Below, in pieces: positions 7,960 to 16,260 of a DNA stretch of 64,000 nt. A program made the translations under genes and the position numbers. Each line of letters starts with the position of its first letter. Position 1 is the stretch's first letter. Under the pieces are notes generated by a model. The model was given only the letters and a program-made list of their open reading frames with translations. It made no database searches and was not told the DNA's origin. Source of the DNA: Prosthecomicrobium pneumaticum (GTDB lineage: Bacteria; Pseudomonadota; Alphaproteobacteria; Rhizobiales; Kaistiaceae); NCBI RefSeq assembly GCF_014199915.1, contig NZ_JACHOO010000002.1:598756-662755 (forward strand), in the 5' to 3' direction.

Positions 7960-9449
7960 CCGACGATTTCCGGGCGGAATTCGTCCGCCGGCACGGCTGG
8001 CCGGAACGGGCCGCGCTGGCGCCGCTCGCCATCGCCCATCGCGGCGCGAGCGCGCACGCGAACGAGAACACCCGCGCCGCCTTCGAGAAGGCCGCGACCC
8101 TCGGCGCGGCGATGTGGGAGCTCGACGTGCGGCTGTCGCGCGACGGCGTGCCGGTGGTCAGCCACGACGCGACGCTCGCGCTCGCCGACGGCCGCCGGGT
8201 GACGATCGCGGACCACGACTGGGCGGCGCTCGCCGGGGTGGCGCTCGCCCGCGGCGGCACGATGCCCGCATTCGCCGCGATCGTCGATCTCGCGGCGGAG
8301 GCCGGCTGCGGCCTCTATGTCGAGGTGAAGGAGCGCGCCGCGGCGGGCGCCGCGCTCGCCGTGCTCTCCGCCGGCGCGGCCCCCTTCGCGGCGATCGGGT
8401 CGTTCGACCACGACACGGTGCGCGACCTCGTCGCGGCCCGGTCCCGCTTTCCCGTCTCCGTCCTGGTGCGGATGGCGGAAGATCCCTTCGCGGCGGCGGA
8501 GGCGACGGGGGCCGCGATCATCCATCTCTGCTGGGAGCGCGACGGCGCGGATCCCGACCGGCTGGTGACGGATGCGCTCATCGCGCGGGCCGCCGCGGCG
8601 GAGCTCGGTGTCGTGCTCTGGCACGAGGAGCGGCGGGACGTGCTCGACCGGCTGATGGCGAAGCCGGTGCTCGGCATCTGCACCGACAAGCCGGAGATGA
8701 TGAACCGCTACCGGCCCGATCCGGCTCTTCCGATCGGCGTTGTCTGCCACCGCGGCATGGCCGCGCTCGCGCCGGAGAACACGTTGCACGCCGCGCGGCT
8801 CGCCTTCGACCAGGGCTTTCAGACCGTCGAACTCGATGTGCACCAGCTCGCCGACGGCACCATCGCCGTTCTGCACGACGCCACGCTCGACCGCACCACG
8901 TCGGGCCGCGGCCCGGTCGCTGCGCTCGACCGGGCGGCACTCCACGGCGTCTCCGCCGGCCTGTGGTTCGATCCCTTCTTCGCCGGCGAAGGACTTCCCG
9001 AATTCGGCGAAGTTCTCGCCGCCGCCGGTCCGGATGGCGGGCTCTATGTGGAAGTGAAGGCCGGCGACGCCGCGGCGATCGTGGCCATGGTCGAGGCGGC
9101 CGGAGCGCTGCCGCGCTCGTTCTTCTGGAGCCCCGATCCGGCGATCCGCGCGGCGTTGCGTGCGCTCGGGCCAAAGGTGCGCCTGATGGCGCAGCGGACG
9201 CCCTATCCGAGCCTCGATGCGGCGATCGCCGCCGAGGGCGCGGCGATCGTCGAGTTCGATCCCGACTGCGACGACCTCGGCGAGATCGCCGCCTGCCGGA
9301 CGCAGGGCGCCGAGGCGATGATCAAGTATTTCGGGGCGGATCCAGCCGAGATGGCGCGACTGATCCGGTTGCGGCCGGACCGGATGAATCTCGACCGGCC
9401 GGACATCTTCCTCGCCGCCTATCGCGCCGTGCTCGCCGCCCTCGGCTGA
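7956..9449 (+). CDS. tandem-domain glycerophosphodiester phosphodiesterase
   Basis: A 497-aa protein made of two GDPD (UgpQ-like) barrels in series. Domain 1 has H28-R29, E37, E55/D57 and H70; domain 2 has H265-R266, E274, E292/D294 and H307, so both catalytic and metal sets look intact. Known GDPD enzymes cut glycerophosphodiesters to glycerol 3-phosphate plus an alcohol. The GTG start overlaps the ATPase stop and follows GAGGGGAGG. There is no signal peptide, so it acts on imported substrate. Most UgpQ proteins have one domain of about 250 aa; the duplicated form could handle two substrates. A 13-bp hairpin follows the gene. Confidence 0.9.
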   Translation: MTDDFRAEFVRRHGWPERAALAPLAIAHRGASAHANENTRAAFEKAATLGAAMWELDVRLSRDGVPVVSHDATLALADGRRVTIADHDWAALAGVALARGGTMPAFAAIVDLAAEAGCGLYVEVKERAAAGAALAVLSAGAAPFAAIGSFDHDTVRDLVAARSRFPVSVLVRMAEDPFAAAEATGAAIIHLCWERDGADPDRLVTDALIARAAAAELGVVLWHEERRDVLDRLMAKPVLGICTDKPEMMNRYRPDPALPIGVVCHRGMAALAPENTLHAARLAFDQGFQTVELDVHQLADGTIAVLHDATLDRTTSGRGPVAALDRAALHGVSAGLWFDPFFAGEGLPEFGEVLAAAGPDGGLYVEVKAGDAAAIVAMVEAAGALPRSFFWSPDPAIRAALRALGPKVRLMAQRTPYPSLDAAIAAEGAAIVEFDPDCDDLGEIAACRTQGAEAMIKYFGADPAEMARLIRLRPDRMNLDRPDIFLAAYRAVLAALG

Positions 9450-9460
9450 GCCGGCCCGCC

Positions 9461-9496
9461 CCCGCTCCGCCGCGGCCTGCAACGCGGCGGAGCGGG
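9461..9496 (+). terminator. 13-bp perfect hairpin closing the phosphodiester operon
   Basis: CCCGCTCCGCCGC pairs perfectly with GCGGCGGAGCGGG (9484-9496) around a 10-nt loop, starting 11 bp after the glycerophosphodiesterase stop. There is no T-run, so it may stabilise or help terminate the transcript. The rest of the 9450-9816 gap holds no convincing gene; the operator at 9743 lies near its end. Confidence 0.5.
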
Positions 9497-9742
9497 ACCG
9501 CCGCCCGCGCCGGTCCACCCGTCCGTCCGGTCCGCATCACAGCCGCCGCTCCTTCAGGGGCGCGGTCGGCGTGATCGCGCCTACCTCCGCCGGCCCCGCC
9601 TTTCCTCGACCGCTCCTCTCCTCGGCCGCTCTCCGCTCGGCGTCATCCTCCCCCGCCTCCCGGCGCATTTCTGCCGCGCGAGAAGGGTTGGCGCCGTCCG
9701 GCGCCCCTCCCTGACGACGCGCCATCTTGCAGCGCGGGAGAA

Positions 9743-9758
9743 GTCGTTATAACGTCCT
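9743..9758. promoter_or_regulatory. 16-bp operator GTCGTTATAACGTCCT (GntR/UTRA regulon), copy 1
   Basis: The core CGTTATAACG (9745-9754) is a perfect palindrome. The whole 16-mer is repeated exactly, on the opposite strand, at 13093-13108 before the second binding-protein gene. I saw no other copy in the window. The likely binder is the GntR regulator at 17893-18639. Confidence 0.7.
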
Positions 9759-9816
9759 TACGTCATAAGCGGAGCCGTGCCGGGGAGCGCGGCCCAATCC
9801 AGAGCAGGAGAGCTTC

Positions 9817-11121
9817 GTGAGCAGTCTCGGCATCAAGGGTCTGATCCTGGGCGGCGCCTTCGGCGCGCTCGTTGCGGCCTCGGCGGGCGGCGCGTTCGCA
9901 GAGGACGTCACCGTGTCCTTCCTCACCCACTGGCCCCCCGAGACGGTCGCGAAGCTCGAGGCGGCCGCCGCTGCCTACCGGAAGGATCATCCCGGCGTCG
10001 CCGTCACGGTGCGCGCCGTTCCCTTCGGCGACCTCCTGACCACCATCCGCTCCTCCGCAGGGCAGGCGAGCGGCCCGACGATCGCCGGCATTTACGATCT
10101 CTGGCTGCCCGAGCTCGTCCGCGACAAGCTCGTCGCTGCGGCACCCGATACGAATGCCGCGGAGGTCAAGGCGGAATGGCCGGCCGGTGTGGCGACCGCC
10201 GCCTCGGTCGGCGGCACGGTCTATGGCTATCCGAACGAGATCGACGTCTACGCGCTCAACTACAACAAGAAGCTGTTCGCCGAAGCCGGCATCGACGCGC
10301 CGCCCAAGACCTGGGACGAATTGGTCGCCGCCGCCGCCAAGCTCTCCGACAAGGATGCCGGCCGGCAGGGCTTCGGCATGATCAACTCCTGGGCGGCCGG
10401 TGTCGTCCATCCCTTCGCCTCGCTGCTCGCCTCGAATGGCGGCGCGCTGGTGGTGGACGGCAAGCCGGCGCTCGACAGCGACGCGGCGAAGGAGACCTTC
10501 GCGCTCTATGAGACGCTCGTGAAGGCCGGCTCCTCCGAGGCCACCATGGGCACAGCCGACGCCAACACCACCGGGCCGTTCCTCGACAATTTCGTGTCCG
10601 GCAAGACCGGCATGATCATCATGGCGAACTGGTGGGAATCGGCCCTCAAGGCCGGCATGGGCGACGCCTTCGCCGACATCGCCACCGCGCCGATCCCGGT
10701 CGGACCGAAGGGCGATGGCCCGCACTCGATCTCCTATTCCTGGCTCACCGTCGTCAGCGCCGCGGCCGCCCCCGCCGAGCAGAAGGCCGCCTGGGACTTC
10801 CTCGCCTGGCTGAACGGCCCGACCTCCGGCGCCAACGGCGCCTCGGCGATGGGCGACATCCTGCAATCCATGGGCATCCTGCCGACCCGCAAGTCCGACG
10901 TCGCGGCCTTCAAGGACCGGCTCGATACGCCCTTCCTCGCCGGCTATGTGAGCGTTCTCGAAGAGGCACGGCCCTTCCCCGTCGTGCTCGGCGGACAGGA
11001 ATTCACCGAGGCGCTGCAGGCGCAGATCGAGGCCGTGCAGTTCGGCCAGGCGAGCGCGGCCGATGCCGCCGCGGCGGCGCAGGCCGACGCCGTCTCGATC
11101 CTCGAGCGCGCCGCGCAGTAA
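9817..11121 (+). CDS. ABC transporter solute-binding protein (family 1), amino-sugar locus, first importer
   Basis: A 434-aa periplasmic binding protein with a signal peptide (1-28, cleavage after AFA) and the MalE/UgpB family pattern, including the VYGYPNEIDVYALNYNKKLF segment. The GTG at 9817 follows AGGAG at 9806-9810. It heads a three-gene unit (binding protein, two permeases) without an ATPase. The 16-bp operator shared with the second importer lies about 60 bp upstream. The ligand is unknown; the downstream deacetylase, kinase and isomerase suggest an N-acetylated amino sugar or a derivative. Confidence 0.88.
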   Translation: MSSLGIKGLILGGAFGALVAASAGGAFAEDVTVSFLTHWPPETVAKLEAAAAAYRKDHPGVAVTVRAVPFGDLLTTIRSSAGQASGPTIAGIYDLWLPELVRDKLVAAAPDTNAAEVKAEWPAGVATAASVGGTVYGYPNEIDVYALNYNKKLFAEAGIDAPPKTWDELVAAAAKLSDKDAGRQGFGMINSWAAGVVHPFASLLASNGGALVVDGKPALDSDAAKETFALYETLVKAGSSEATMGTADANTTGPFLDNFVSGKTGMIIMANWWESALKAGMGDAFADIATAPIPVGPKGDGPHSISYSWLTVVSAAAAPAEQKAAWDFLAWLNGPTSGANGASAMGDILQSMGILPTRKSDVAAFKDRLDTPFLAGYVSVLEEARPFPVVLGGQEFTEALQAQIEAVQFGQASAADAAAAAQADAVSILERAAQ

Positions 11122-11147
11122 CCCTTCACTTCGCGCGCGCTTCCGTG

Positions 11148-11240
11148 CGTCATGGCCGGGCTCGTCCCGGCCATCCACGCCTTTCCTTCCGCGGCGGACC
11201 GGGGAGGACGTGGGTGCCCGGGCCGAACCCGGGCATGACG
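11148..11240. repeat. palindromic repeat after a binding-protein gene
   Basis: The left arm CGTCATGGCCGGGCTCGTCC (from 11148) and a right arm ending at 11240 are imperfect inverted copies, and each arm is itself palindromic. Repeats of this form are common between genes in Hyphomicrobiales. It lies between the binding-protein and permease genes, as in other operons of this window. Confidence 0.65.
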
Positions 11241-11280
11241 GCGGGAGGATGTATTCCGGCCTTCCCGATACGGACCCCTC

Positions 11281-12174
11281 ATGACCGGCTTCGGCCTGCG
11301 GCGCTCAACGATCGCGATGCTCGCTCCGAGCGTCGGGCCGATCGCGGTGTTCGTCCTCCTCCCCCTCCTCCTGACGCTCTGGCTCGCCTTCCAGCGCTGG
11401 TCGTCGCAGACCCCGTTCTCGACCGCCACCTTTGTCGGCCTCGACAATTTCCGCGAGATCTTCGGCGCCGGCTCGGTCGGCAGCGACTTCAAGCGGGCGC
11501 TCACGAACACCGCGCTCTATTCGGCGCTGTCGATCGCGCTCATCCTGCCGCTCTCCGTGCTCTTCGGCATGCTCATCCACCAGGCGCGGCCGAGAGGGGC
11601 GACGTTGCTGCGGACGATTCTCTTCGCCACCTACATGGTGCCGATGATCGCGGTGGCGCTCGTTTTCTCGAAGCTCTATTCGCCGACGGAGGGGCCGCTC
11701 AATCAGGTGCTCGGCCTCGTCGGCATCGGCCGGCAGCCCTGGCTCTCCTCGCCCTCCTCGGCGCTGGTCTCGCTCGTCATCCTCAATGTCTGGCAGCAGG
11801 TCGGCTATTTCACCGTGCTCGCCATCGCGGGCCTCACCCAGATTCCCGACAGCGTCTATGAGGCGGCGAAGATCGACGGCGCGCGCGGCCCGCGCCTCTT
11901 CGTCTCGATCACCTTGCCGCTCCTCAAGCGTACGCTCGTCTTCTGCGCCGTCATCGCCCTCATCAATGCGGTGCAGGTGTTCGAGCCGGTGGCCCTGATC
12001 ACCCAGGGCGGGCCGGTCGGCGCGACGAACGTCGTCACCTATCACATCCGCCGCGTCGGCATCGAGCGCGCCCAGGGCGGGCTCGGCTCGGCGATGGCGG
12101 TGACGCTCCTGCTTGCCCTCGTCGTCGCGGTCAGCGCCGTCTTCGCGGCGGTGCGGAAGGAGAAGCAGCGATGA
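11281..12174 (+). CDS. ABC transporter permease (MalF type), amino-sugar locus, first importer
   Basis: A 297-aa six-helix inner-membrane permease with the EAA loop (YEAAKIDGARGPRLFVSITL). It pairs with the next gene, whose ATG overlaps its stop (ATGA). No ATPase gene lies in this or the following importer unit, so a shared MsmK-type ATPase is required. Confidence 0.92.
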   Translation: MTGFGLRRSTIAMLAPSVGPIAVFVLLPLLLTLWLAFQRWSSQTPFSTATFVGLDNFREIFGAGSVGSDFKRALTNTALYSALSIALILPLSVLFGMLIHQARPRGATLLRTILFATYMVPMIAVALVFSKLYSPTEGPLNQVLGLVGIGRQPWLSSPSSALVSLVILNVWQQVGYFTVLAIAGLTQIPDSVYEAAKIDGARGPRLFVSITLPLLKRTLVFCAVIALINAVQVFEPVALITQGGPVGATNVVTYHIRRVGIERAQGGLGSAMAVTLLLALVVAVSAVFAAVRKEKQR

Positions 12175-13016
12175 GCGCCCGCCTCCCTTTGCCGACGCCC
12201 GGCCGCGGCCTCGTCTACCTGGCGACGATCGCCATCGCGGTCGCAGCCGCCTTCCCGCTCGCCTGGATGATACTGTCGAGCCTCAAGACACCGGCCGAGA
12301 CGATGCAGACCCCGCCGGTCTGGCTGCCGGCGAGCCCGAGCCTCGCGGCCTATGAAAGCGTCGCCGATCTGATCGCGGTCGGGCGATCCTTCCTCAACTC
12401 CGCGCTGATCGCCGGCATCACCACGGCGGGCATCCTCGTCACCAGCCTGATGGCGGGCTTCGCCTTCGCCAAATACGAGTTCCGTGGCCGCAACACGCTG
12501 TTCGCCGCGATGATCGCGACGATGTTCCTGCCGCCCATCGTCACGCTGATCCCGCTCTACCGGCTCGTCGGCTCGATCGGCCTCGACGGCAATCTCGCCG
12601 GCGTCATCCTGCCCAATCTCGCCAATGCCTTCGGCATCTTCCTGATGCGCCAGTTCATCGCCGGCGTGCCGAACGAGCTGATCGAGGCGGCCCGGCTCGA
12701 CGGCGCTTCGGAGATGCGGATCGTCTTCCGCATCGTCGCCCCCGCGGTGACGCCGGCGCTCGCCGCGCTCGCGCTCTTCGCCTTCGTCTATCACTGGAAC
12801 AGCTATCTCTGGCCGCTCACCGTCCTGCAGGGCCGCGACGAGGCCTATCCGATCGTGCTCTCCCTGTCGCGGCTGCTCTCCTACAACCGCTCGGCGATCA
12901 ACACCAATCTCGTGATGGCCGGTGCCACTCTCGCCGTGCTGCCGCCGCTCGTTCTCTTCGTCTTCCTGCAGCGCTTCTTCGTGAAGACGATCGTCTCGTC
13001 GGGGATGACGGGATGA
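12171..13016 (+). CDS. ABC transporter permease (MalG type), amino-sugar locus, first importer
   Basis: A 281-aa six-helix permease with the EAA loop (IEAARLDGASEMRIVFRIVA). It overlaps the previous permease by 4 bp. It ends the first importer unit; 121 bp with the regulatory palindromes separate it from the second binding-protein gene. Confidence 0.92.
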   Translation: MSARLPLPTPGRGLVYLATIAIAVAAAFPLAWMILSSLKTPAETMQTPPVWLPASPSLAAYESVADLIAVGRSFLNSALIAGITTAGILVTSLMAGFAFAKYEFRGRNTLFAAMIATMFLPPIVTLIPLYRLVGSIGLDGNLAGVILPNLANAFGIFLMRQFIAGVPNELIEAARLDGASEMRIVFRIVAPAVTPALAALALFAFVYHWNSYLWPLTVLQGRDEAYPIVLSLSRLLSYNRSAINTNLVMAGATLAVLPPLVLFVFLQRFFVKTIVSSGMTG

Positions 13017-13092
13017 CGGCCCGCTCTGCCGCCGAACTTTCACCCCCGCTCAATTTCTCTCTTGCCGGCGGGCGAAGATCGACTCTAAGGTC

Positions 13093-13117
13093 AGGACGTT
13101 ATAACGACATAATGTCG
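13093..13117. promoter_or_regulatory. GntR/UTRA operator copy 2 plus adjoining inverted repeat
   Basis: 13093-13108 is the exact reverse complement of the 16-mer at 9743-9758, with the palindrome CGTTATAACG at 13097-13106. Directly abutting is a second perfect inverted repeat, CGACAT-A-ATGTCG (13105-13117). It lies 21 bp before the second binding-protein start, a position suited to repression. Confidence 0.7.
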
Positions 13118-13137
13118 ATGATCAGAGGGACAATCTC

Positions 13138-14409
13138 ATGACGGAACGGATCGAGAAGCGTCGCCGCTGGAAGGCCCCGGTCGCGGCTGCCGCGATGTTC
13201 GGCGCGCTCGCGGCCTTGGCCGCGCCCGCCTTCGCGCAGACGACGGTCACGCTGTGGAGCTGGCGGACCGAGGACGAGGCGGCGATGAACCGGATCTTCG
13301 ACGCCTTCGAAGCGAAGAACCCGGACATCAAGGTCGACCTGCAGTTCACGGCCGATGCGGACTATCAGAACCGCCTGTCGACCGCGCTGCGCGGTGGCGC
13401 GGGCCCCGACATCGCGCAGCTGAAGGCCTATGGCGAGCTGCAGCCGCTCGTCGAGGCCGGCTATCTCGAAGCGCTCGACGAGAGCGTTCCCGAGCTGAAG
13501 GCGTTTCCCGAGACCGCGCTCGGGGGTTCGCGCGCCGTCTCCGATGGCCTCATCTATGGCGTGCCCTATTCGACGCCGGTGATGGGCGTGTTCTACAACA
13601 CCGACATCTTCGCCGCGCAGGGCATCGAGATTCCGAAGACCTACGAGGCCTTCGTCGCGGCCTGCGAGAAGCTCGAGGCAGCCGGCATCCTGCCGATCGC
13701 CGCGGGCGGCGCCAACGGTTCCGGCTGGGCGCTCGAGATCAGCCTCGGCGTCGTCGGACCGACCGTCTACGGCCCCGGCTTCTACGACGAGATGATGAGC
13801 GGCAAGGCGAAGTTCACCGACCCGCGCTTCGTCGCGGCGCTCGAACGGGTGAAGGCGCTCGCGCCCTATTATTCGGACGGCTTCGCCGGTGTCGACTATA
13901 CGACCGCCACCCAGCAGTTCATCGCCGGCAAGGCGGCGATGTTCTTCGGCGGCGCTTGGGAGAATGGCAGCTTCAAGAGCCAGAATCCGAACCTCCACTT
14001 CTCGATCTTCGCCTTCCCGACCGACAAGGCCGAGGAGCCCGCCTACACATCGACCTTCTCGGACGGCTCCTACGGCCTCGTCGCCGACAGCGAGAACAAG
14101 GACGCGGCGGTCGAGGTGCTGCGCTTCATGGCCTCGGCCGAATTCGCGCAGCTCTTCGCGGACGAGCTGGGCTGGCCGCCGGCCCGGATCGACGCGACGG
14201 CGAACGACCCGGTGCTGAAGGCGATGCTCGAGATGCAGAAGCACGCGACGCCCTACCTGACTCTGGTCGGCTACCGCTGGCAGACGCCGACCGCCTCCTC
14301 GGTCATCCAGGCCGGCATCATCGACATGATCGAGGGCAAGATTGCCGCCGAGAAGCTCGCCGCCGATACCGATGCGGCGGTCTCCACCTGGTTCAAGCCG
14401 AAAGAGTGA
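13138..14409 (+). CDS. ABC transporter solute-binding protein (family 1), amino-sugar locus, second importer
   Basis: A 423-aa periplasmic binding protein. The signal peptide has a long basic start and ends near residue 33 (AFA-Q). The mature part shows family 1 features such as LIYGVPYSTPVMGVFYNTDIF. It has its own copy of the 16-bp operator, so both importers should be co-regulated although their binding proteins differ clearly in sequence. They may take up different members of the same substrate class. It is followed by two permeases and then catabolic genes in one run. Confidence 0.88.
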   Translation: MTERIEKRRRWKAPVAAAAMFGALAALAAPAFAQTTVTLWSWRTEDEAAMNRIFDAFEAKNPDIKVDLQFTADADYQNRLSTALRGGAGPDIAQLKAYGELQPLVEAGYLEALDESVPELKAFPETALGGSRAVSDGLIYGVPYSTPVMGVFYNTDIFAAQGIEIPKTYEAFVAACEKLEAAGILPIAAGGANGSGWALEISLGVVGPTVYGPGFYDEMMSGKAKFTDPRFVAALERVKALAPYYSDGFAGVDYTTATQQFIAGKAAMFFGGAWENGSFKSQNPNLHFSIFAFPTDKAEEPAYTSTFSDGSYGLVADSENKDAAVEVLRFMASAEFAQLFADELGWPPARIDATANDPVLKAMLEMQKHATPYLTLVGYRWQTPTASSVIQAGIIDMIEGKIAAEKLAADTDAAVSTWFKPKE

Positions 14410-14461
14410 TGCCGATGCGGGCCGCGGCGACGCGGCCCGCCCATAAGGCGCGGAGAGGGGC

Positions 14462-15424
14462 ATGGCCGAAGCAACAAGGACCGGGAGGGCGCGGACGGGA
14501 CGGCGGTTTTCCGCCGCCGCCTTCGCACGGCACCGCCGCGCCTTCCTCTTCATCCTGCCGGCGCTCACCCTCTATGTCGTCTTCATCGTCTATCCGCTCG
14601 CCCTCTCGCTGTGGGGCAGCCTGTTCCGCTGGCGCGGCCTGCGCCAGCAGGGCTTCATCGGCCTCGACAATTTCGTCCGCCTGGTCGAGCCGCCGAGCCG
14701 CGATCTCCTTTTCGGCGCCTTCGGCCACAACGTGATCTGGTTCGCCGGCGTCATGCTGCTGCAGAACGGGCTGGGACTGATCTTCGCCTATCTGCTCTTC
14801 CGGCGCGGCCGCGGCACCGCGCTGCTCCAGTCCGTCTTCTTCTTCCCCGCGGTGCTGAGTCCGGTGATCGTCGGCGCGCTGTGGAAGCTGCTTCTCTCGC
14901 CCGAGGGTGCGGTCGAGGCGATGCTCTCCGCGCTCGGTCTGATGGAGGGCCGGCTGACCATCCTCGGCAATTCGACCTATGCGCTCTACGTGCTGATCGC
15001 CATCGACGCCTGGAACTGGATGGGCCTGCCGGTGCTCATCTTCCTCGCGGGGCTGCGCCAGATCCACCCCTCCGTCTTCGAGGCGGCGCGGCTCGACGGC
15101 GCCGGCCCGGTGCGCACGCTGTGGAGCATCGCCCTGCCGCTGCTGGTGCCGGCCGTGTCGTCGCTGACGACGCTCTCCTTCATCAACACCTTCAACCAGT
15201 TCGACCTCGTCTATGTGATGCAGGGTGTGGCCGGGAACCCGAACTACGCGACCGACACGCTGGTCACCTATTTCTACCGGCTCGCCTTCGGCGCCATCGG
15301 CGCGGTCGGCATCACCGATATCGGGCTCGCGCTCGCGCTCGGCTCGGCGCTCTTCCTGTTGCTGACGCTCGTCACGATCCTGCTCATCCGCTTCTTCGAG
15401 CGCCGCACGGTGCAGCCGGCATGA
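14462..15424 (+). CDS. ABC transporter permease (MalF type), amino-sugar locus, second importer
   Basis: A 320-aa inner-membrane permease with a basic N-terminus, six predicted helices and the EAA loop (FEAARLDGAGPVRTLWSIAL). GGAGAGGGG just upstream supports the start. Its stop overlaps the next start (ATGA at 15421). Confidence 0.92.
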   Translation: MAEATRTGRARTGRRFSAAAFARHRRAFLFILPALTLYVVFIVYPLALSLWGSLFRWRGLRQQGFIGLDNFVRLVEPPSRDLLFGAFGHNVIWFAGVMLLQNGLGLIFAYLLFRRGRGTALLQSVFFFPAVLSPVIVGALWKLLLSPEGAVEAMLSALGLMEGRLTILGNSTYALYVLIAIDAWNWMGLPVLIFLAGLRQIHPSVFEAARLDGAGPVRTLWSIALPLLVPAVSSLTTLSFINTFNQFDLVYVMQGVAGNPNYATDTLVTYFYRLAFGAIGAVGITDIGLALALGSALFLLLTLVTILLIRFFERRTVQPA

Positions 15425-16260
15425 CCTCCCTCGCCCTCCGTCACCGCATCGGGCAGGTCCCCGGCTGGATCGTGCTCCTCGCCTGGGCCGCCGCCGTCGC
15501 GCTGCCGCTCTACATTCTCATCGTCTCCTGCTTCAAGACGACGGCCGAGATCTACAACGACAAGTTCGGCCTGCCCTCCGCCTGGACCTTCCAGAACTTC
15601 ATCTCGGCCTGGACGCATGTCGATTTCGGCCGCTACCTGCTCAACAGCCTCGGCGTCACCGGAGCCGCGGTCGTCTTCACCGTTCTCTTCGCCGCGATGG
15701 CGGCCTATCCGCTCAGCCGCTACGAGCTGAAATGGGCCTCGCCGGTGCTCGCCTTCTTCCTCGCCGGCATCATGTTGCCGATCCGGCTCGCCTCGGTCGA
15801 ACTCTTCACGCTGATGAAGGAGCTCGGCCTGCTCGACAGCCGGCTCGGCCTCGTCTTCGTCTATGTCGCGATCCGGCTGCCCTTCGCGATCTTCATTTTC
15901 GCGAACTTCATGCGCGCCCTGCCGCGCGAACTCGAAGAGGCGGCCCGCATCGACGGCGCCGGGGAATGGCGCGTGCTCTTCCTCGTCATCCTGCCGATCG
16001 TGCGGCCGGCGGTGGCGATCGTCGCGATCTTCACGGCGATCGCGGTGTGGAACGACTTCTTCTTCCCGCTGATCTTCATCTTCGATCAGGACCTGCGCAC
16101 CGTCCCCTTCGCGACGATGAGCTTCATCGGCCAGTACCGGACCGAATGGGGCGAGGTCTTCGCTTCGCTCGCCCTCTCGATGGCGCCGGTGCTCCTCATG
16201 TATGTGCTGCTCGCGAGGCAGATCCGCGAAGGTGTCGGCGCGGGCGGAGGACTGAAATGA
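15421..16260 (+). CDS. ABC transporter permease (MalG type), amino-sugar locus, second importer
   Basis: A 279-aa permease with six helices and the EAA loop (EEAARIDGAGEWRVLFLVIL). It overlaps both neighbours by 4 bp, which puts transport and the deacetylase gene in one translationally coupled run. Confidence 0.92.
   Translation: MTSLALRHRIGQVPGWIVLLAWAAAVALPLYILIVSCFKTTAEIYNDKFGLPSAWTFQNFISAWTHVDFGRYLLNSLGVTGAAVVFTVLFAAMAAYPLSRYELKWASPVLAFFLAGIMLPIRLASVELFTLMKELGLLDSRLGLVFVYVAIRLPFAIFIFANFMRALPRELEEAARIDGAGEWRVLFLVILPIVRPAVAIVAIFTAIAVWNDFFFPLIFIFDQDLRTVPFATMSFIGQYRTEWGEVFASLALSMAPVLLMYVLLARQIREGVGAGGGLK

Noticed and set aside
9537-9725. 62-codon minus-strand ORF in the 9450-9816 gap
   Set aside because: No ribosome-binding site, charged low-complexity translation, no partner gene; it looks like chance open frame in GC-rich DNA.
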